Source: JANTGF01 sp033791445 (GTDB taxonomy: Bacteria > Bacteroidota > Bacteroidia > Bacteroidales > VadinHA17). Taken from it: a stretch of DNA of 7,662 nucleotides. Under the pieces are notes generated by a model, which was given only the letters and a program-made list of their open reading frames with translations, was not told the DNA's origin and made no database searches. Of the stretch, positions 1 through 7,033 are shown piece by piece. Position 1 is the stretch's first letter. Each line of letters begins with the position of its first letter. The translations under genes were made by a program, and so were the position numbers. The stretch spans positions 1 through 7,662 of the forward strand of contig JASJGS010000046.1 in assembly GCA_033791445.1 (NCBI GenBank), in the 5' to 3' direction.

Positions 1-270
1 CATTTATTGAGATGACAACTAAGTTCAAAGCTACAAATAATTTTTATTAATTCTAAATAAGGACAATGCTAAATATTTTCATCAATTTCAACTTTATAGT
101 ACATAGCATATTACAATATTCTATCTCAAGTGAATATTTAAGGAAGGACAAAAGCAATTTCGAGAAGCAAAGTTAGATTAAAACAGTCGGCTACCTGGTT
201 GCATATACAATTAATAGATTCTAAATGTCTATTTGAAATTAATCCGGGATGATAGAATTTGATTCAATTC
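1..270. other. AT-rich stretch with no recognisable gene
   Basis: This left-edge segment is strongly AT-rich. Stop codons break up all frames and nothing resembles a known RNA gene. The longest ATG-led frame I found by hand is 36 codons on the plus strand (66-176), and it has no recognisable features. Two weak AT-rich inverted repeats lie near the 3' end of the leftward membrane-protein gene: AATAGA/TCTATT at 213-218 and 228-233, and GAATT/AATTC at 255-259 and 266-270. Neither is followed by a T-tract that would make a convincing terminator. Confidence 0.6.
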
Positions 271-828
271 CTAAGAAATAATTAAATTTATCAGAAGCAC
301 ATCGAGAAGAATAAGAGATATAATTATGGCTAGTAGAATTTTATGAATGGTCTTATTCTTGCTTAGTCCAAGTATAATAGCTATAATCAGTAAAGGTACT
401 GCAGTTAAGTTGTCGACAATAAACAGTTGAGCACCATATAAAATGGAGCGAAATGAATTGCCAATTATAACAGCTATTCCCAATAATAAGTAGATTTTAG
501 ATGCATTCTTTAGATAGTAGTCATCCAGGTTTCCAGAGTATTCCCTTCCCGGATTTAGTATCCTTGAGATAATAAATATAAGAACAGGAATACTAACCAT
601 TAAAACGAGATCTGTAAATGCCCATTGGTCTAAAAGCCTTAATTCCCAGCTCTCCCACCAAACTTGAAGTGAGCCAATAAACAGACCTAATGAAAATAAT
701 GTATGAAGCCATGGAAATTTTTGTTCCCTTTTACTGCTTAAAGAATCAGCGAATCCTGTTAATATCTCAGCTATGCTTAGACCAATTATTATTGACAAAA
801 GAACCATCAGAAATTCGAAAATACTCAT
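271..828 (-). CDS. Six-helix integral membrane protein of unknown function
   Basis: A 185-residue protein, starting at ATG (826-828) and ending at TAG (271-273). It is almost entirely hydrophobic, with likely membrane helices at about residues 4-25, 41-58, 71-91, 112-130, 140-156 and 162-183. Helix 1 starts right at the N-terminus with MSIFEFLMVLLSIIIGLSIA. A tryptophan-rich patch (VWWESWELR, about 56-64) sits at the end of helix 2, and a charged loop with DDYY (about 102-105) lies between helices 3 and 4. No catalytic or ligand motif is visible. The N-terminal pattern and the WWE segment resemble a widespread family of conserved hypothetical membrane proteins that I know only as uncharacterised. 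It lies 155 bp downstream of the ggt gene on the same strand, probably too far to assume co-transcription. The start is well placed because the first helix begins there, but no Shine-Dalgarno sequence is evident. Confidence 0.85.
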   Translation of the reverse strand: MSIFEFLMVLLSIIIGLSIAEILTGFADSLSSKREQKFPWLHTLFSLGLFIGSLQVWWESWELRLLDQWAFTDLVLMVSIPVLIFIISRILNPGREYSGNLDDYYLKNASKIYLLLGIAVIIGNSFRSILYGAQLFIVDNLTAVPLLIIAIILGLSKNKTIHKILLAIIISLILLDVLLINLIIS

Positions 829-983
829 TATTTGGATTTATTATGTTTACTTAAAATTGGTACAATTAAAATATTTATTCAATTAAAATACAGAAGTTCC
901 TGAGGATTAAACTGCTCTACGAAACTTAAATATATTTCATAAATCCTATACAGATTCTAAATTCAAAAAACCTTGAAAATCGA

Positions 984-2702
984 TTAGAAGCCATCAGCAG
1001 TATCATCCCCACGTGGATCGGCACCAGCCTCTAGGGAACCATCTTTTCGCTTCAAAATAGCATCTACCCTACCTATGGATGACCTTTCCCTAAAGTTATG
1101 TCCCATATGCTCCAGGACCAAAATGAGGCTATCACTAAAGGCATTCTTCTCATAGCTAATATAATCAGGTAACCACTGGTGATGAAAGCGGGCTGCTGAA
1201 ACGGCCTCCTGCATAGACATATTGTGGTCAGTTACATTTAGTATAGTTTGAAAAACAGAGGTAATTATGGTAGACCCTCCTGGTGAACCCAGCACCATAA
1301 AAAGTTCATTATCTTTTTCCAGAATTGTTGGAGTCATGGAGCTAAGCATGCGTTTTTCAGCTTGAATTGAATTTGCTTCGCCACCAACCAGTCCGTAAGA
1401 ATTGGGAAATCCGGGTTTTGAGCTGAAGTCATCCATTTCATTATTTAGAAAAAACCCGGCCCCTTTCACTACGATTTTGCTCCCATATCCCCTGTTCAGG
1501 GTGGTTGTACCGGCTACCGCATTCCCAAAGGGATCCACAATTGAATAGTGTGTTGTTTCCTCACTTTCGCCGGATATTGGATTCCCATGACTGATTTCCT
1601 CCGAAGGAGTGGCCCGTTCATCTGAATAATCGGCCATTCTGCCTTTGATATACTCTTTATCGATTAAACCCTCTACCGGAACCGGATAATGGTCTGGATC
1701 CCCCAGGAAATCTGCCCTGTCGGCATAGGCCCGTTTCTCCGCCTCCACCATTAAATGGATGGATTGTGCATTCAGAAAACCCATATTTTGGACTGAATAA
1801 GGCTCAGTCATACCCAATAGTTGCAAAAGGGCCACTCCTCCACTGGATGGCGGCGGCATAGAAATAAGCTTATAGTCCTTGTAGTTACCGGTTATTGGTT
1901 CACGCCACACAGCATTATAGTTCTCAAGGTCAGCAGCTGAAATGAGACCATTTCCCTTTTCCATCTGCTCTACCAGCTTCTGAGCCGTTTCACCGGAGTA
2001 AAATCCATCTGCACCCCGGTCTCTAATTAATTCAAGCGTGTGTGCAAGATCAGGCTGCTGCAATATGTCCCCTTCCACCCATTCTTCCTCCTTAACAAAA
2101 GCAATCGGGTAATCATTCCTCTCCGTAAATATTTCTTTGTAGTAATTAAAACTGGAAGCCTGGCTTTTCGTTACCGGGAAACCTTTGGCTGCCAAATCAA
2201 TAGAGGGCTGAACAATTTCTTTGAAATCCAGTTTTCCGAACTTTTTATGAGCGGTATAAATGCCCATTACTGTTCCAGGAACACCTACGGCCAGGTGGCT
2301 GTCGGTGCTGAGTCCGGGTATAACATTATTGTTTTCATCGAGGTACATATTCTTACTGGCACCTTCCGGGGCCTTTTCCCTATAATCTATGGAGGCGATG
2401 GTCCCATCCTCAAAACGCATGACCATAAAACCACCTCCCCCAATATTTCCAGCCGCCGGATAGCTAACAGCAAGGGCCAATTCAACCGCACAGGCAGCAT
2501 CAATTGCATTGCCCCCTTTTTGCAGTATTTCTCTACCAATCCGGGAAGCCTCTGGATGTGCCGATACCACCATCCCATTTTTGGCAATTACCCCATACTG
2601 GTGTTCCTGAACAGGTTGACTGCTGCAGGAAATCAGGAGGAAACTGATACAAAATAAAACAGGAAATAAATGTCTGTTGAAGAAAATTTTACATGTTTTC
2701 AA
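984..2702 (-). CDS. ggt: Gamma-glutamyltransferase (glutathione hydrolase), lipoprotein precursor
   Basis: A 572-residue enzyme of normal family length that hydrolyses or transfers the gamma-glutamyl group of glutathione and related peptides. GGTs are made as proenzymes that cleave themselves. The N-terminus is a lipoprotein signal with lipobox L-I-S-C and the lipidated cysteine at about residue 26, so the mature protein is probably membrane-anchored outside the cytoplasm. Hallmarks seen: substrate-binding arginine in YREKAP (R108); the autocleavage nucleophile T383, first Thr of TTHYS; T401 and N403 in TTTLN; D425 in NNEMDDFS; S454-S455 in MLSSM; G475-G476 in GSPGGS. Their spacing from T383 matches E. 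coli GGT. A lid-loop-like segment (PGFPNSYGLVGG, about 430-441) follows D425. Autocleavage would give a large subunit (about 27-382) and a small one (383-572). The start is TTG at 2700-2702: the frame upstream holds no ATG before a stop at 2724-2726, and the first in-frame ATG is residue 44, beyond the signal. Divergent from the Asp-box gene. Confidence 0.96.
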   Translation of the reverse strand: MKTCKIFFNRHLFPVLFCISFLLISCSSQPVQEHQYGVIAKNGMVVSAHPEASRIGREILQKGGNAIDAACAVELALAVSYPAAGNIGGGGFMVMRFEDGTIASIDYREKAPEGASKNMYLDENNNVIPGLSTDSHLAVGVPGTVMGIYTAHKKFGKLDFKEIVQPSIDLAAKGFPVTKSQASSFNYYKEIFTERNDYPIAFVKEEEWVEGDILQQPDLAHTLELIRDRGADGFYSGETAQKLVEQMEKGNGLISAADLENYNAVWREPITGNYKDYKLISMPPPSSGGVALLQLLGMTEPYSVQNMGFLNAQSIHLMVEAEKRAYADRADFLGDPDHYPVPVEGLIDKEYIKGRMADYSDERATPSEEISHGNPISGESEETTHYSIVDPFGNAVAGTTTLNRGYGSKIVVKGAGFFLNNEMDDFSSKPGFPNSYGLVGGEANSIQAEKRMLSSMTPTILEKDNELFMVLGSPGGSTIITSVFQTILNVTDHNMSMQEAVSAARFHHQWLPDYISYEKNAFSDSLILVLEHMGHNFRERSSIGRVDAILKRKDGSLEAGADPRGDDTADGF

Positions 2703-2793
2703 GCTGGGGGTTTTAGTTGAATTTTAATACTCTAAAGCAAGTAAAAAAAGATGAAAATATCAAATTGATAAAAAGCTGAGAAGTTGTAATGGT

Positions 2794-2823
2794 TTGAATA
2801 ATAATAAATAATTCTTTTATTTG
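2794..2823 (+). promoter_or_regulatory. Candidate Bacteroidota-type promoter for the Asp-box gene
   Basis: A TTG at 2794-2796 is followed after 19 bases by TTTATTTG at 2816-2823. This fits the Bacteroidota sigma consensus (TTG near -33, TAnnTTTG near -7) with one mismatch at the second base of the -7 box. It would give an untranslated leader of roughly 50 bases before the ATG at 2882. An 8-base palindrome, TGTGCACA (2822-2829), overlaps the end of the -7 box and could be an operator, but a palindrome that short is weak evidence. I found no equally good match facing left for ggt. Confidence 0.35.
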
Positions 2824-2881
2824 TGCACATTCAAGAGATGTCCAACGTAATTCTTCTATTAATCATTAAATAAATCCATTT

Positions 2882-5800
2882 ATGAAATCCCTGAAATTTA
2901 TTCGCCCATTTGCAATTGTTTTTTTAAGCCTAATTTTCCTTTTTTCAGCTCCACAACTCGCTGAAGCAAAGAAAAATAAAAAGAAGGCTGGGGATGTTGA
3001 AAAAATGGATACATCGTTCACAAATGCGCTGGAGTATAGAAATATCGGCCCATTTAGAGGAGGTCGGTCCGCAGCTGTTACCGGTGTTAAAGGCCAGTCG
3101 CGTACATTTTATATGGGTGCCACGGGTGGCGGGGTCTGGAAAACAAGCGATGCCGGGAATACCTGGAAGAATATATCGGATGATTATTACGGGGGAACAA
3201 TTGGGGCAATTGCTGTTAGTGAATCAGACCCGAATGTGGTGTATGTAGGTGGTGGTGAAGGATCAGTTAGAGGAAACGTATCTCATGGATATGGAATCTG
3301 GAAATCAGAAGATGCCGGGGAAACCTGGACCTATTCCGGATTAAAGGAAGGGCAATATATTCCCAAAATAAGAATTCATCCAAGTGATCACAATGTAGCC
3401 TATGCTGCTGTATTGGGCCATATTTTTGGTAAAAATGAAGAGCGGGGCATATATAAAACAACAGACGGAGGTAAAAACTGGGAAAAAATTCTTTATGTAA
3501 ATCCTGAGGTGGGTGCCTGTGACCTGATTCTGGATCCATCGAATCCCAGGATAATTTATGCTTCTACCTGGAAAGTTATCCGGACTCCCTACAGCCTGGA
3601 GAGTGGTGGCGAAGGTTCTGCCCTTTGGAAAAGTACTGATGCAGGCAATACCTGGCAAAAACTGAATTCAAAACCCGGATTTCCTTCCGGAACCATAGGA
3701 ATTATTGGTGTAACGGTATCGCCTGTTAATCCAAAGAGAATATGGGCTATTATTGAAGCAGAAGAGGGAGGCCTCTTTCGGTCAGAGAATGGAGGCATGT
3801 CATGGAAAAGGGTTTCTGAAGACCGCAACCTACGACAGCGTGCCTGGTATTATTCAAAGGTATATGCCGATACTAAAAATGAAGATAAAGTTTATGTACT
3901 AAATGTAGGTTTTCATGTATCAAAAGATGGCGGCCAAACTTTTGAAAGAATCCGGACTCCTCATGGAGATCACCACGATCTGTGGGTTTCAGATGAGAAT
4001 CCGGATATTATGATTGTGGCAGATGATGGAGGCGGCCAGGTAACTAATGATGCCGGAACCACCTGGTCCACTTACTATAATCAACCAACGGCTCAATTTT
4101 ATAGGGTTGCTACAGACAATCACTTTCCCTATCGGATTTATGGAGGTCAGCAGGACAACTCTGCCGTTCGTATACAGCATCGTTCAGCAGGCAGGGGAAT
4201 CTCTGAGAATGACTGGGAAAGTACAGCCGGAGGGGAAAGCGGGTATATTGTCCCTGACCCAAAAGACCCGGAAATTGTATACGGCGGATCCTATGGAGGA
4301 TACCTTGGTAGGACTAACCATAGGACCGGTGAAAGCAGGACCATCGATGTATGGCCAGACAATCCACTGGGCTGGGGAGCAAAAGACTTGAAATACCGAT
4401 TCCAGTGGAACTTCCCAATTCTTTTTTCCCAGCACGATCAAAACGTTCTGTATTGTGCAGCCAATGTTTTGTTTAAAACCACCAATGAGGGGAACAGCTG
4501 GGAGGTAATAAGTCCGGACCTCACCAGGCATGACACCTCCACCATGTATCCATCAGGAGGACCCATAACCAAGGACAATACAGGTGTAGAAATCTATGCA
4601 ACTATTTTTGCTCTTGCGGAATCTATCCAGGAAGAAGGTGTTATTTGGGCCGGATCGGATGATGGTTTGATGCATATTACGAGAGATGGAGGTAAAAACT
4701 GGACCAATATTACTCCTCCAACCAGCCTGATGCCGGAATGGACCATGATCAATTCCATTGAAGCCAGTCCATACAGGAAAGGAGCCGCCTATTTTGCTGC
4801 CACCGGATATAAAATGGATGATTTCACCCCCTATCTCTTAAAAACAGAAGATTATGGTGCCAGCTGGACACTTATAACAGCCGGGATAGACCCGGATCAT
4901 TTTACACGTGTTGTTCGGGCCGATCCGGAACGAGGAGGTTTGCTTTATGCAGGTACAGAATCGGGCATGTATATATCCTTGAATGATGGATTGAACTGGC
5001 AAGCTTTTCAACTGAATTTGCCTGTAGTACCAATTACAGACCTGACCATTAAGAATAGTGATTTAATTATTGCTACCCAGGGAAGGAGTTTCTGGGTACT
5101 GGATGATTTGAGCCCCCTGCACGGTTGGAATGCAGAAAGCAATAAAAAGAGCTTTGAAATGTATAGTCCGCGACCAACTTACAGAATTTTTGGTTCAGGC
5201 GGTGGTGGCAACAACGGGCAGAACCCACCCAAAGGCGTCATTCTGAATTTTACCCTGAAAGAAGTAAAAGATGACCAAACTGTGAGGTTGGATATTCTGG
5301 AGAAGGACGGAAAGCTGATAAAAAGTTACCAGTCAGAACTGGATAAAAAGTCACTAAAACCGGAAATGCCTCTTGGCTTGTTAGAAGTTAAGGAGGGCTT
5401 AAACAGGTTTGCCTGGGATATGCGTTACCCAGGAGTAAAACGCTTTGATGGGCTTATTATGTGGGCGGGAATGACCTCAGGACCCAATGCTGCACCCGGA
5501 GAGTACCTTGCCCGCCTGGTGGTGGGAAATGATTCCAGCGAAGTTGCCTTCAAAATTCTCAAAAAGCCAACCACTTCCAGCTCTGATGATGACCTGAAGG
5601 CTCAATTCGATTTCCTGATGGAATGCCGTGATAAGTTAACAGAAACACATGAAACTATCATTGAAATAAGAAAAATGAGGACCCAGATGGATATGGTAAA
5701 AAAGAATCTGGATGAAACGGAGGATAAAGAAATACTCGACTTTATTAGGAAGATCGGTGAGGAGTCCTCAGATATTGAAAAGGCCCTGTACCAGACCAAA

Positions 5801-6040
5801 AACCGTAGCAGCCAGGACCCTCTCAATTATCCTATCAGGCTCAATAATAAGCTGGCAACACTGGCCACATTTGTTTCAATGGGTGATTACAGGCCAACCG
5901 ATCAGGCATATCTTGTAAAAGATGATTTGATGGGTAAAATAAATGTTGAATTGAACAAGTTTAACGAATTAAAAATGAACGATATACCCAGATTAAATAA
6001 AATGGTCCTGGATAAGAAGATTGAACTGATAAAACTATAA
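2882..6040 (+). CDS. Exported sortilin/VPS10-like Asp-box beta-propeller protein
   Basis: A 1052-residue protein with a signal peptide (basic MKSLKFIR, hydrophobic core about 11-23, likely cleavage after AEA at 29), so it is periplasmic or outside the cell. Eleven Asp-box (BNR) motifs of the form S/T-x-D/N-x-G-x-T/S-W are visible, at about residues 88, 142, 193, 251, 301, 347, 388, 533, 600, 655 and 699. They imply one large or two consecutive beta-propellers, as in the sortilin/VPS10 and glycosidase-like BNR families. HGDHHDLW (361-368) is a conserved signature I associate with this bacterial family. Residues about 780-895 look like an Ig-like/FlgD-like beta domain (LNRFAWDMRYPG, then APGEYLARL). 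Residues about 900-1050 are charged and helical, probably coiled coil. There is no C-terminal type IX sorting domain and I see no catalytic site, so calling it a hydrolase is unsupported; ligand binding or scaffolding is equally possible. The DUF6090 gene follows after 20 bases. Confidence 0.9.
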   Translation: MKSLKFIRPFAIVFLSLIFLFSAPQLAEAKKNKKKAGDVEKMDTSFTNALEYRNIGPFRGGRSAAVTGVKGQSRTFYMGATGGGVWKTSDAGNTWKNISDDYYGGTIGAIAVSESDPNVVYVGGGEGSVRGNVSHGYGIWKSEDAGETWTYSGLKEGQYIPKIRIHPSDHNVAYAAVLGHIFGKNEERGIYKTTDGGKNWEKILYVNPEVGACDLILDPSNPRIIYASTWKVIRTPYSLESGGEGSALWKSTDAGNTWQKLNSKPGFPSGTIGIIGVTVSPVNPKRIWAIIEAEEGGLFRSENGGMSWKRVSEDRNLRQRAWYYSKVYADTKNEDKVYVLNVGFHVSKDGGQTFERIRTPHGDHHDLWVSDENPDIMIVADDGGGQVTNDAGTTWSTYYNQPTAQFYRVATDNHFPYRIYGGQQDNSAVRIQHRSAGRGISENDWESTAGGESGYIVPDPKDPEIVYGGSYGGYLGRTNHRTGESRTIDVWPDNPLGWGAKDLKYRFQWNFPILFSQHDQNVLYCAANVLFKTTNEGNSWEVISPDLTRHDTSTMYPSGGPITKDNTGVEIYATIFALAESIQEEGVIWAGSDDGLMHITRDGGKNWTNITPPTSLMPEWTMINSIEASPYRKGAAYFAATGYKMDDFTPYLLKTEDYGASWTLITAGIDPDHFTRVVRADPERGGLLYAGTESGMYISLNDGLNWQAFQLNLPVVPITDLTIKNSDLIIATQGRSFWVLDDLSPLHGWNAESNKKSFEMYSPRPTYRIFGSGGGGNNGQNPPKGVILNFTLKEVKDDQTVRLDILEKDGKLIKSYQSELDKKSLKPEMPLGLLEVKEGLNRFAWDMRYPGVKRFDGLIMWAGMTSGPNAAPGEYLARLVVGNDSSEVAFKILKKPTTSSSDDDLKAQFDFLMECRDKLTETHETIIEIRKMRTQMDMVKKNLDETEDKEILDFIRKIGEESSDIEKALYQTKNRSSQDPLNYPIRLNNKLATLATFVSMGDYRPTDQAYLVKDDLMGKINVELNKFNELKMNDIPRLNKMVLDKKIELIKL

Positions 6041-6060
6041 AGTTTTGAACTCAAAAAACC

Positions 6061-6645
6061 ATGATAAGATTATTTAGAAAAATTCGTCAAAACCTTCTTT
6101 CTGAAAAAAATTACTCACTGTACCTTCTTTATGCCATTGGAGAAATTACACTTGTAGTAGTTGGGATTCTAATTGCATTTCAGATTGATAATTGGAACCA
6201 GAATAAAATTAATGTTCAAAAAGAAATTACAAATCTTAAAGAAATCAAAAAGAATCTAAATGGAGACATGGAATTTCAACTCATTCCAGGTTCAGAGTAT
6301 TATGCGCTTTCAACAGAAGCATATGATCTGCTTCGGTCAAATTTCTACGAATCACCACAAATGATCTCAGAAGACTCAATTAGAGCATTATTCTTACAAA
6401 TGGTTTTGCCCTGGAGGTTGATTATTAATACAGTTGCATTTGATAATTTGAATTCTATGGGTATCGATCTGATATCAAATGATTCCCTCAGAGCAAATAT
6501 TTCTACATTATATGGATACGAATACAAAAATCTATTGAATTATCAAACCATCACTATAACTGAGTTTAGAGAAGATTTTGTGCCTCTATTGAGCGATCAT
6601 GTGAATATACACAAGGTCCTTTCTGCTTCAGAATTGAATTATTAG
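6061..6645 (+). CDS. DUF6090-type membrane protein, truncated by an in-frame TAG
   Basis: The frame gives 194 residues from ATG at 6061 to TAG at 6643-6645. The N-terminus (MIRLFRKIRQ, then LLYAIGEITLVVVGILIAFQ and IDNWNQ) is the hallmark of the DUF6090 family, common in Bacteroidota and without a known function. A short basic cytoplasmic segment is followed by one membrane helix (about 21-40). A mostly helical domain then begins with a charged coiled-coil-like stretch (about 45-68). The gene starts 20 bases after the Asp-box gene's stop, on the same strand, so co-transcription is likely. The protein appears cut short: the same frame continues past the TAG for 46 more sense codons that look like the family's normal C-terminal helix. 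It may therefore be a pseudogene, a recently shortened gene, or carry a sequencing error. Confidence 0.8.
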   Translation: MIRLFRKIRQNLLSEKNYSLYLLYAIGEITLVVVGILIAFQIDNWNQNKINVQKEITNLKEIKKNLNGDMEFQLIPGSEYYALSTEAYDLLRSNFYESPQMISEDSIRALFLQMVLPWRLIINTVAFDNLNSMGIDLISNDSLRANISTLYGYEYKNLLNYQTITITEFREDFVPLLSDHVNIHKVLSASELNY

Positions 6646-6786
6646 AAAAAAGATATTGGAATAAATTCAAGACTGAGAGGCATGGTGTTTAGAAGGGATA
6701 GTTTGCGAAATCAATTCTTACGAATCCAGTCAATCATAGAACCACTCATTGTTGATATTGAGGAGGAAGTCGAGCGTTTAGAATAA
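6646..6786 (+). pseudogene. Detached C-terminal remainder of the DUF6090 gene
   Basis: Directly after the TAG at 6643-6645, the same reading frame stays open for 46 codons to a TAA at 6784-6786. The translation includes RLRGMVFRRDSLRNQFLRIQ and ends in an acidic helix (DIEEEVERLE). That is an amphipathic, charged pattern expected of the end of a DUF6090 protein, which usually closes with a Glu-rich helix. With this part the full product would be 241 codons including the TAG position. No frameshift is needed, since a single-base change in one codon accounts for the break. An internal ATG at 6682-6684 could start a fragment of about 34 residues, but nothing suggests that it does. Confidence 0.7.
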
Positions 6787-6795
6787 AGGTCACTC

Positions 6796-6838
6796 AAAAA
6801 AAAATTAGTACACAATACATACCTATTTGGCATATATT
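6796..6838 (-). terminator. Candidate terminator hairpin for the leftward methyltransferase gene
   Basis: Read on the minus strand, 6838 down to 6814 folds into a 10-pair stem closing a 5-base loop (AAATA). Two of the pairs are G-U wobbles that would become C-A mismatches in plus-strand RNA, so the hairpin favours leftward transcripts. A run of nine U residues follows (complement of A9 at 6796-6804). Against it, about nine bases separate stem and U-tract, and the site is roughly 200 bases past the methyltransferase stop codon. Confidence 0.3.
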
Positions 6839-6839
6839 C

Positions 6840-6864
6840 GGTACTTTTAGTCTGAAAAGGTACC
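6840..6864. repeat. Imperfect inverted repeat between convergent genes
   Basis: GGTACTTTT (6840-6848) and AAAAGGTACC (6855-6864) form a nine-pair stem with one bulged G around a six-base loop. It lies just after the candidate leftward terminator and about 55 bases past the end of the rightward DUF6090 frame. It could help end rightward transcription, although no T-tract follows it. Confidence 0.45.
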
Positions 6865-6884
6865 TATATAAACAAGTTCAATAC

Positions 6885-7020
6885 CATTAGCTTCGCTGAG
6901 CTCGAACAACTAGTTGTTCTTCGGTTCCACTAAATCTGCCATTTGGCAGACAGGGTGGACTTTTGCATCTTCATCCGACAACCCTACAGATTGCTTTATT
7001 CGCCTCTAGCTTGCCACTTT
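6885..7020. repeat. Palindrome-rich intergenic block, possible dispersed repeat
   Basis: This non-coding block is richer in G and C than the AT-rich DNA just before it. It contains a perfect 16-base palindrome, GAACAACTAGTTGTTC (6904-6919), and a tight hairpin of TCTGCCA and TGGCAGA separated by two bases (6935-6950). On the minus strand, 6910-7005 is a stop-free run of 31 codons with no good start. The density of palindromes between convergent genes resembles the short repeats scattered through many Bacteroidota genomes. Only one copy lies in the window, so the repeat status is inferred. Confidence 0.35.
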
Positions 7021-7033
7021 AATACTTCAAAAC

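Noticed and set aside
66..176. A 36-codon plus-strand frame starting at ATG 66, with AAGGA just upstream
   Set aside because: The purine stretch is too close to the ATG for a normal ribosome site, the product has no recognisable feature, and short frames are expected by chance in AT-rich DNA.
2040..2657. A 205-codon plus-strand open frame opposite ggt
   Set aside because: It lies wholly antisense to a GGT gene with all catalytic motifs, and its translation shows no domain or sensible composition. It is a shadow frame.
4184..4531. A 115-codon minus-strand frame, and similar antisense or out-of-frame runs within 2994-5918
   Set aside because: All are inside the 1052-residue Asp-box gene, whose repeats and signal peptide fix the true frame.
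2882..6040. Asp-box repeats taken as evidence of a sialidase or glycoside hydrolase
   Set aside because: Asp boxes are structural motifs. I could not identify the arginine triad or other catalytic residues of sialidases, so enzyme activity is not claimed.
6910..7005. A 31-codon stop-free minus-strand run as a possible small gene
   Set aside because: It has no ATG start that would use most of the run and no ribosome site, and it overlaps the palindromes. It is kept only as part of the repeat candidate.
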